The notes under the pieces: model-generated | What the model was told of the DNA's origin: nothing | The model's input: the letters and a program-made list of their open reading frames with translations, nothing else | The model's database searches: none | Position numbers and translations under genes: made by a program | In this document: positions 59,291 through 64,000 of the stretch, piece by piece | Layout: the number at the start of each line of letters is the position of its first letter | How positions within the stretch are numbered: position 1 is the first letter of the stretch | Virus record (IMG/VR): IMGVR_UViG_3300030329_002114 | Coordinates: 24,987-88,986 of that record | DNA length: 64,000 bases | Direction: 5' to 3' (one strand) | DNA from: a virus

Positions 59291-60354
59291 TGAGTTTTAA
59301 AACACAAATAGAAGATTTAATAGGAAGCGTAGGTGATGATGATCTTATTTCAACATCAATACAAGATATAGGTGCTGAGATAATTACAGCCTTGCCAGCG
59401 TCTAAACTTTTACAAGTTGCAAAAACTGCAGCTATTTCATCTGGTGGATTAACTACAGCTGGCAAAAGAGTGCTTGGTGTTGATAAAAGCGATTTACCAG
59501 CTAGGCAAATATCTAGTGCTCAAAAAGCTAAGTTTAATGACACTGCTTCAATTCATGCTGCAAGCGATACAGATCCAGTATACTATATAGAAGATGAAAC
59601 TGTTTTTGTAAATGGAGCTGCAGGGAGTGGAGCTACATCTGGACATCTTCATTATGTACCAAAGATTCCTACTACAGATGGAAGTACAGCGATAGTACAT
59701 GGAAGTTCAGCAGCTGTTAATTTTCCTCAAGAAGCAGAACGGTTACTTGTGCTTGGAGGTGCTGTTAGATGTTTACAAAGATTAATGTCTGATAAAACAT
59801 CCAGTCTTCCTTCTGATATTAATGATGCGGTTTTACCAGTAGCACCATCAGCGCCAACTCTTAGTTCTAATTCAGTTACTTTTACTGCTACAGCTCCAGT
59901 GTATACTGGGCCAGTAGTGGCACCAGATTTTGGATCAGTAACTACATTTATATCCACAGATGAAGATGTTGAATTGGCTTCTGCTAAAATACAGCAAATC
60001 AATTCACAGCTTGGTGAGTATCAAGCTAATATACAAAATGAATTAAATAAATTTAATGATGCAAACGCAGAGTATCAGGCTAGTTTGCAAGTAGCTATTC
60101 AAAATGCACAGCTGTCTTCAGCTGATGATGCTCAATTACTACAGAATTATTCTGCTGATATTCAAAAATATCAAGGAGAGGTATCATCTGTTATTCAAAA
60201 ATTTAATGCAGATTTACAAAATTATTCAGCAAAGATTCAAAAGCATTCTACTGACTATCAATGGAAGCAGGGTCAGTATCAACAATTAAAAGCTGAGTAT
60301 AATCAAGGTTTACAACTATTAGCTGGTGGAGCACCACCACAAAGAGGAGCTTAA
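59290..60354 (+). CDS. Tail/neck structural protein with long coiled coil (module B), 354 aa
   Basis: Residues 1-180 match the 241-aa protein at 12538. Then a Pro/Val/Thr linker (about 180-215) and a regular Gln/Asn/Ala/Ser coiled coil (about 225-345, e.g. NELNKFNDANAEYQASLQ) absent from A. The repeats suggest a fibrous extension or ruler-like element. Confidence 0.65.
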   Translation: MSFKTQIEDLIGSVGDDDLISTSIQDIGAEIITALPASKLLQVAKTAAISSGGLTTAGKRVLGVDKSDLPARQISSAQKAKFNDTASIHAASDTDPVYYIEDETVFVNGAAGSGATSGHLHYVPKIPTTDGSTAIVHGSSAAVNFPQEAERLLVLGGAVRCLQRLMSDKTSSLPSDINDAVLPVAPSAPTLSSNSVTFTATAPVYTGPVVAPDFGSVTTFISTDEDVELASAKIQQINSQLGEYQANIQNELNKFNDANAEYQASLQVAIQNAQLSSADDAQLLQNYSADIQKYQGEVSSVIQKFNADLQNYSAKIQKHSTDYQWKQGQYQQLKAEYNQGLQLLAGGAPPQRGA

Positions 60355-60356
60355 TT

Positions 60357-60827
60357 ATGGCAGATAAAGCAACATCAAATCTAACAGCATCTATTTTTAT
60401 GGATGATATAAAATCATCTTTAAGGGGTTCTTCTAGTTACACACCAGTATCAGGAGACGATGATGCTTGGATGTTTGCAGAAGTTGCAGTGACTCATAGT
60501 GGAACTAATATACTTGATACATCTGATTCTTATTTAGGTTCAGCATCTGCAGTATCTCTTTCTGATAAAGTAAAATGGGTAGCAATAAAGAATATATCCA
60601 CTACATCAACAGAAGGAATAGGCATATCACTTACTGGTGATGCTGCTTATAATACAAATACCACCATGATACTTGGAAACGGTGAAATGTTAGTGATTAA
60701 AGCACCTAATCTTACAGTAGAAGGACTACATGGAAAATCTTGTACACTAGATGCCGATGGCAAACCTAGCGCTCAAGGCACAGCTACAGTAAGTATTCAG
60801 GTAGCAGCTATACTAGAAGATGTTTAA
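60357..60827 (+). CDS. Virion-like beta protein, 156 aa (module B only)
   Basis: Thr/Ser/Val/Gly-rich and beta-like (NISTTSTEGIGISLTGDA), typical of fibre or decoration proteins. It lies between the 354-aa gene and the conserved hairpin, a place where module A has no gene, so it was gained in B or lost from A. Confidence 0.55.
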   Translation: MADKATSNLTASIFMDDIKSSLRGSSSYTPVSGDDDAWMFAEVAVTHSGTNILDTSDSYLGSASAVSLSDKVKWVAIKNISTTSTEGIGISLTGDAAYNTNTTMILGNGEMLVIKAPNLTVEGLHGKSCTLDADGKPSAQGTATVSIQVAAILEDV

Positions 60828-60854
60828 TATAGATAAATAATTTAATTAACCAAG

Positions 60855-60888
60855 ATGCCCATGAGAATAGTCAAGCTCGGTAAGGCAT
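60855..60888 (+). ncRNA. Conserved RNA hairpin with compensatory changes (B)
   Basis: ATGCC/GGCAT stem around the same 24-nt loop as at 13219-13254. Lies in a 77-nt intergenic gap, followed by GGAGAAACAAGATGG. Because translation differs between the two places, the conservation points to RNA function. Confidence 0.75.
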
Positions 60889-60904
60889 AGAAAGGAGAAA
60901 CAAG

Positions 60905-61273
60905 ATGGCTGGAGGAAAACAAAAATATTCGGTAGTAGAAACAGGTAACATTGGCTTTGGTCAAGTAGGTTCTATTTTTATAAACAGTACAGAGGCAGCA
61001 CACCCACCTACAGATTCTGTATTTGTTGCTATAACATTTTTAGAAGACACTACTTTTGACAGTTCTGGTGGTTTAGTAGCAGAAGACTCAGATCTTTATT
61101 TTAATACTGAAGCTGCAGCACATGGATTATCTGATGGTTCAGAAACAACAACCAAAGGTGCTGGAGGTATTGAAGTAGCAAATACAGATACATTTCCACA
61201 AGGTGCTACTATTTTCGGTAGATGGACTGAAATAGATTTAGCATCAGGTGCAGTAGTAGCTTACATAGGCTAA
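60905..61273 (+). CDS. Small tail-associated hypothetical protein (module B), 122 aa
   Basis: Starts MAGGKQKYSVVETG, as in the 91-aa protein at 13274, but is longer and beta-rich, with Asp/Gly-rich loops (HGLSDGSETTTKGAGG). Probably a virion protein. Confidence 0.55.
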   Translation: MAGGKQKYSVVETGNIGFGQVGSIFINSTEAAHPPTDSVFVAITFLEDTTFDSSGGLVAEDSDLYFNTEAAAHGLSDGSETTTKGAGGIEVANTDTFPQGATIFGRWTEIDLASGAVVAYIG

Positions 61274-61275
61274 CA

Positions 61276-61413
61276 ATGAGATTAGGTATTTCAGCAAATA
61301 TAGCAAGTATTACAACAGCTATGTCATCTGTTTCTGCTAAAGTCAGAGACTTATGGAATAGCATATCAGATACTTGGCAAAACGAATCCCGTAAATGGGA
61401 AGATATAATTTAG
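61276..61413 (+). CDS. Tiny conserved protein, 45 aa (module B)
   Basis: Starts MRLGISANIASITTAMSS two nt after the previous stop; ends SRKWEDII, paralleling NWEDLTG in the 43-aa protein at 13549. Helical. Precedes the tail fibre gene in both modules. Confidence 0.6.
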   Translation: MRLGISANIASITTAMSSVSAKVRDLWNSISDTWQNESRKWEDII

Positions 61414-61423
61414 GAGAATTATT

Positions 61424-62719
61424 ATGGCAGCTTTAGGTTCACAAACAATTGCACAATCTTACGAGCAACTACTACACGTTGATCGAGATGGTGGAGGTGA
61501 TACAACAAATTTAGTAAATGTTAAAGATGGAGACAATGGCACTACCTTTGCTCTTCAGATGTCAACAGACAAAGTTTATGTAAATGGCTCAGTTGGAATC
61601 GGAGTAAATGACCCAGACTCAGAACTAGAAATTTATCACGCTAACGATCCTCAAATAAAACTTTCTATTAACACACATGGAGACGCTGGAATAATTCTTG
61701 CAGACGCTGATGGATTGAAGATATATGGAGAGGGAGCAAGTAACCAAATGAGGTTCCATACTGATAACACAGAAAGAATGAGAATAGATTCTAGTGGAAA
61801 TGTTGGAATAGGTACTACTGGAGCATTAGCAACTTTCCATGTAAAGCATACAACTGATGATACAGATGAAAATGGCAATATAGCTATGACAGTTGGTGGA
61901 GATTCGTCTGGGGAATTAAGACATTACTGGGGTGTAAATAATGCTAGTAATTACGGTTATTATGGAGTTGTAGAACATGGCACAGCATATAGACCTTTAG
62001 CTTTGCAACCAAATGGTTCTTATGTAGGGATTGGGGAAGTTGCTCCAGCAGTAACCTTAGATGTTCACGCTGATACAACTGAAACTGCTGCAGTATTTGG
62101 TCAGGCAGATGATGGAAATTGTTATATAGCTACAAGAGTTGGTGAGGTTCAAAATCGAGTATGTGGATATATATATCAAGTTGGAAGTGCTGCTGTTGCT
62201 GGATATGGTTCAGCAAATACATTAGCCACCATTCTATCTACTGTTAAAAATGATGGTGGAACTTTAGAAGGTGATTTAACTTTTAGCACAAATTCTGGAG
62301 ATAGTCTAACTCCTCATTTTAGAATCGCTGGTAATGGAGACTTAACTGGAACTGATACTGCAATAGGTTCAATATCAGATGAGAGATTTAAAAAGAATAT
62401 AAAAGATTATAATGGAGGACTTGACACAATCAATGCACTTAGACCAGTAACATTTGAACATAAAGTTTCAACAAAGCTAAGAGAAGGAACTCAGAGAGGT
62501 TTTATAGCTCAAGAGGTTGAAAAGGTTGATCCATTTTGGACTAGAAAATCAACTGCAACTGACGAAGATGATTTTTATAATTTAGTTAAAGATGATGGTG
62601 CTGAATATTATATTTCAAAAATTACTGAAAAGGACACTTTGTATGTGTCAGCGATTAAAGAATTATCTGCACAGATTGATGCTTTAACCGCTAGAGTAAA
62701 AGAATTAGAAACTAAATAG
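61424..62719 (+). CDS. Tail fibre with S74 peptidase chaperone (module B), 431 aa
   Basis: The N-terminal attachment segment resembles that of the module A fibre. The middle has repeats typical of fibre shafts (GNVGIGTTGALATFHV, YVGIGEVAPAVTLDV). The C-terminus from about Ser318 (SDERFKKNIKDY, then GFIAQEVEKV) is a peptidase S74 intramolecular chaperone that trimerises and self-cleaves, and a coiled coil ends the protein. Host range probably differs from module A. Confidence 0.8.
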   Translation: MAALGSQTIAQSYEQLLHVDRDGGGDTTNLVNVKDGDNGTTFALQMSTDKVYVNGSVGIGVNDPDSELEIYHANDPQIKLSINTHGDAGIILADADGLKIYGEGASNQMRFHTDNTERMRIDSSGNVGIGTTGALATFHVKHTTDDTDENGNIAMTVGGDSSGELRHYWGVNNASNYGYYGVVEHGTAYRPLALQPNGSYVGIGEVAPAVTLDVHADTTETAAVFGQADDGNCYIATRVGEVQNRVCGYIYQVGSAAVAGYGSANTLATILSTVKNDGGTLEGDLTFSTNSGDSLTPHFRIAGNGDLTGTDTAIGSISDERFKKNIKDYNGGLDTINALRPVTFEHKVSTKLREGTQRGFIAQEVEKVDPFWTRKSTATDEDDFYNLVKDDGAEYYISKITEKDTLYVSAIKELSAQIDALTARVKELETK

Positions 62720-62729
62720 AGGTATAAAT

Positions 62730-62978
62730 ATGGCTTTAAAAAGAAAAGAAAAAGTGTACTCCGTTGAAGTAGTTAATGCTCAACAAGGAAGCTACATAAT
62801 TGAAGTAAAAACTTCAACTACTGTATGGGATGGTGATAATCAAGTTGGTGGTGCAAGTTTTTCTACTCATTTTATTAATCCAGAAACAGATTTATCTTCA
62901 GAGGATGCAATAGTTAAAAAAATTGCAGAAGCATTATTTGATGAAGATGTAAAGAAATCTTATAAAGATAAAAAATAA
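62730..62978 (+). CDS. Tail-associated hypothetical protein (module B), 82 aa
   Basis: Matches residues 1-75 of the 125-aa protein at 15476 (FINPETDLSSEDAIVKKIAEAL) but ends before the helix-extension-helix domain, finishing in a lysine run. Confidence 0.6.
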   Translation: MALKRKEKVYSVEVVNAQQGSYIIEVKTSTTVWDGDNQVGGASFSTHFINPETDLSSEDAIVKKIAEALFDEDVKKSYKDKK

Positions 62979-63007
62979 ATACAACGAATAACAAATAGGA
63001 GTTAATA

Positions 63008-63235
63008 ATGGCTGAAAAACAAAAAGAAAAGCCTATAAAACTTTTTGATAAAGAATACAAAGAATCTGATTTAACTGATAATCAAAAAATGATGATTAAT
63101 CATATATCTGATTTGGATAGGAAAATAAGTAGTTCTGAATTTAATCTTACTCAATTGCGTTTTGGAAAACAAGCTTTTGTTGATGCTTTAAAATTAGATT
63201 TAGAAAAAGAAGAAGTTGAGATAGTTGAAGAATAA
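63008..63235 (+). CDS. Coiled-coil hypothetical protein, 75 aa (module B only)
   Basis: TAGGAG site. Lys/Glu-rich helical protein (DLDRKISSSEFNLTQLRFG). It sits where module A's neighbour carries the extra C-terminal domain. Overlaps the next gene by 11 nt. Confidence 0.6.
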   Translation: MAEKQKEKPIKLFDKEYKESDLTDNQKMMINHISDLDRKISSSEFNLTQLRFGKQAFVDALKLDLEKEEVEIVEE

Positions 63236-63503
63236 ATTTTTAGTTAAAAAAATAAAAATAAGTTTAAGCATATACATAGTTTCAATTTTAACTCTATGTG
63301 TATTTGCTTTTAGTATGGGATGTAGGGGTTCTTACATATCAGGCTATTCATTAGATCCTGATACTACAAATCATAATTCAACAATCTTTAATGAGATAAT
63401 AGATTCTGATAGTTCTCTACATTGGTATGTAAAATTATACGATGGTGAATTATGGTGCTATTATCACAATCGATATGAAATGGTAAGTCGTGTACGAAGA
63501 TAA
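63225..63503 (+). CDS. Membrane-anchored hypothetical protein (module B), 92 aa
   Basis: TTG start inside the end of the previous gene. Hydrophobic N-terminus ending at Cys (FAFSMGC), then GYSLDPDTTNHNSTIFNEI and DGELWCYYHNRYEMV, nearly the same as the 97-aa protein at 15853. Possibly a lipoprotein. Confidence 0.6.
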   Translation: MKNKFLVKKIKISLSIYIVSILTLCVFAFSMGCRGSYISGYSLDPDTTNHNSTIFNEIIDSDSSLHWYVKLYDGELWCYYHNRYEMVSRVRR

Positions 63504-63582
63504 AGAAATATATTTTTGGTTAGGTGTGACTGGATTCATTTGGATGTTTATATTGGTAGTTAGATGGCTAATGGGTCTATAG
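63490..63582 (+). CDS. Tiny transmembrane peptide, 30 aa (module B)
   Basis: GTG start. Same length as 16133-16225 and similar (FWLGVTGFIWMFILVVRWL). Overlaps genes on both sides. Confidence 0.6.
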   Translation: MYEDKEIYFWLGVTGFIWMFILVVRWLMGL

Positions 63583-63911
63583 ATGGAAAGCCTAAAACCG
63601 CTAGAAGCATACGAGGCGATGTCATTGATGACAATCTCGCCCTCTCTATTAATATTAAGTGGTTGGGTCAGCTTTTGGTACTTGTTGGTGGACTTGTATA
63701 CGCAGCTTGGCGTGTCGAAAATCGTATCACAGTACTGGAACAAAGGATGGCTGAAGCTAATGATCAAATATCCGAACTTGTTTCAAAACATATATCTGAA
63801 GAACGTGTTAGATATGAAAAAATGGAAGAGGAGTTACAATGGTATCAAAAGGAACTAGGCTTAAACCTAAATCCGTTAAGCTGGAAACGAAAAAAGAAAA
63901 AATCAAAGTAA
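63564..63911 (+). CDS. Membrane protein with coiled coil (module B), 115 aa
   Basis: Nearly identical to the 112-aa protein at 16207, with three extra residues before the basic tail. Membrane helix at about 32-50, coiled coil to about 98. Holin/spanin-like architecture. Confidence 0.65.
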   Translation: MANGSIDGKPKTARSIRGDVIDDNLALSINIKWLGQLLVLVGGLVYAAWRVENRITVLEQRMAEANDQISELVSKHISEERVRYEKMEEELQWYQKELGLNLNPLSWKRKKKKSK

Positions 63912-63973
63912 TTGGATTTATGGAAGTTTGTGCAAAGGTAGAGTCTATAATAAGAGGCAATGGAAATAATTAA
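63839..63973 (+). CDS. Small basic protein, 44 aa, nested overlap (module B)
   Basis: Starts inside the 115-aa gene in another frame. The C-terminal 22 residues are identical to those of the 41-aa protein at 16482, while the basic N-terminal half differs. Stop overlaps the next ATG. Confidence 0.6.
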   Translation: MVSKGTRLKPKSVKLETKKEKIKVIGFMEVCAKVESIIRGNGNN

Positions 63974-64000
63974 TGGAAGAATTTTTAGCATTATACTCCG
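63973..64000 (+). CDS. Holin-like membrane protein, N-terminal fragment (module B)
   Basis: The first nine codons (MEEFLALYS) are identical to the start of the 106-aa gene at 16607; the rest lies beyond the window. Confidence 0.6.

Overview
This is an AT-rich window of tailed double-stranded DNA phage (or prophage / phage-plasmid) sequence. It shows terminase, portal, scaffold, major capsid, tail-fibre, holin/lysis and replication genes, very tight packing with TAATG and ATGA gene overlaps, and AGGAG-type ribosome binding sites. I saw no rRNA, convincing tRNA, integrase or bacterial housekeeping gene. The host cannot be named. Several proteins resemble the style of environmental (marine-type) phage proteins, but that is an impression only.

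Layout: (1) 1-3790, a minus-strand early cluster that runs off the left edge: ParB-like protein, small unknown proteins and two strongly folded intergenic RNAs. (2) 3791-4330, a divergent control region with hairpins, a small gene and an operator/iteron cluster. (3) 4331-34037, plus-strand late module A: TerS, TerL, portal, scaffold, capsid, a decoration-like protein, connector-like genes, tail fibre (LamG type), overlapping small membrane genes, lysis genes, metallophosphoesterase, tail proteins and a 3030-residue polyvalent protein. (4) 34038-34068, a bidirectional terminator between convergent clusters. (5) 34074-48137, minus-strand early cluster 2: histone-fold-like and AbrB-like proteins, Hjc-like resolvase, primase-helicase, SSB-like and Sak-like annealing proteins, a DUF932-like protein and many small unknowns, separated by terminators and folded intergenic elements. 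(6) 48138-48543, a second divergent control region dominated by a roughly 250-nt multi-helix RNA candidate. (7) 48544-64000, late module B, collinear with module A but clearly diverged, cut by the right edge.

So the window holds [early 1][late A][early 2][late B]: two related phage units head to tail, or one genome with two morphogenetic gene sets. Comparing A with B is informative. It supports tiny overlapping genes conserved in both, a hairpin with compensatory base changes, exchange of tail-fibre C-terminal domains, and a four-gene insertion between portal and scaffold in B, two of whose proteins share a 20-residue C-terminal tag.

The strongest candidates for something undescribed are the series of stem-closed RNAs between early genes (several with G-U pairs that form only on the minus-strand transcript), a 25-bp composite leader element 26 nt upstream of early start codons, a 102-bp element present once in each early cluster, and the giant protein with an AlkB-type domain that appears embedded in a region with an RNA-polymerase-like DxDGD motif. 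All gene functions are read from motifs and context; no database search was possible.
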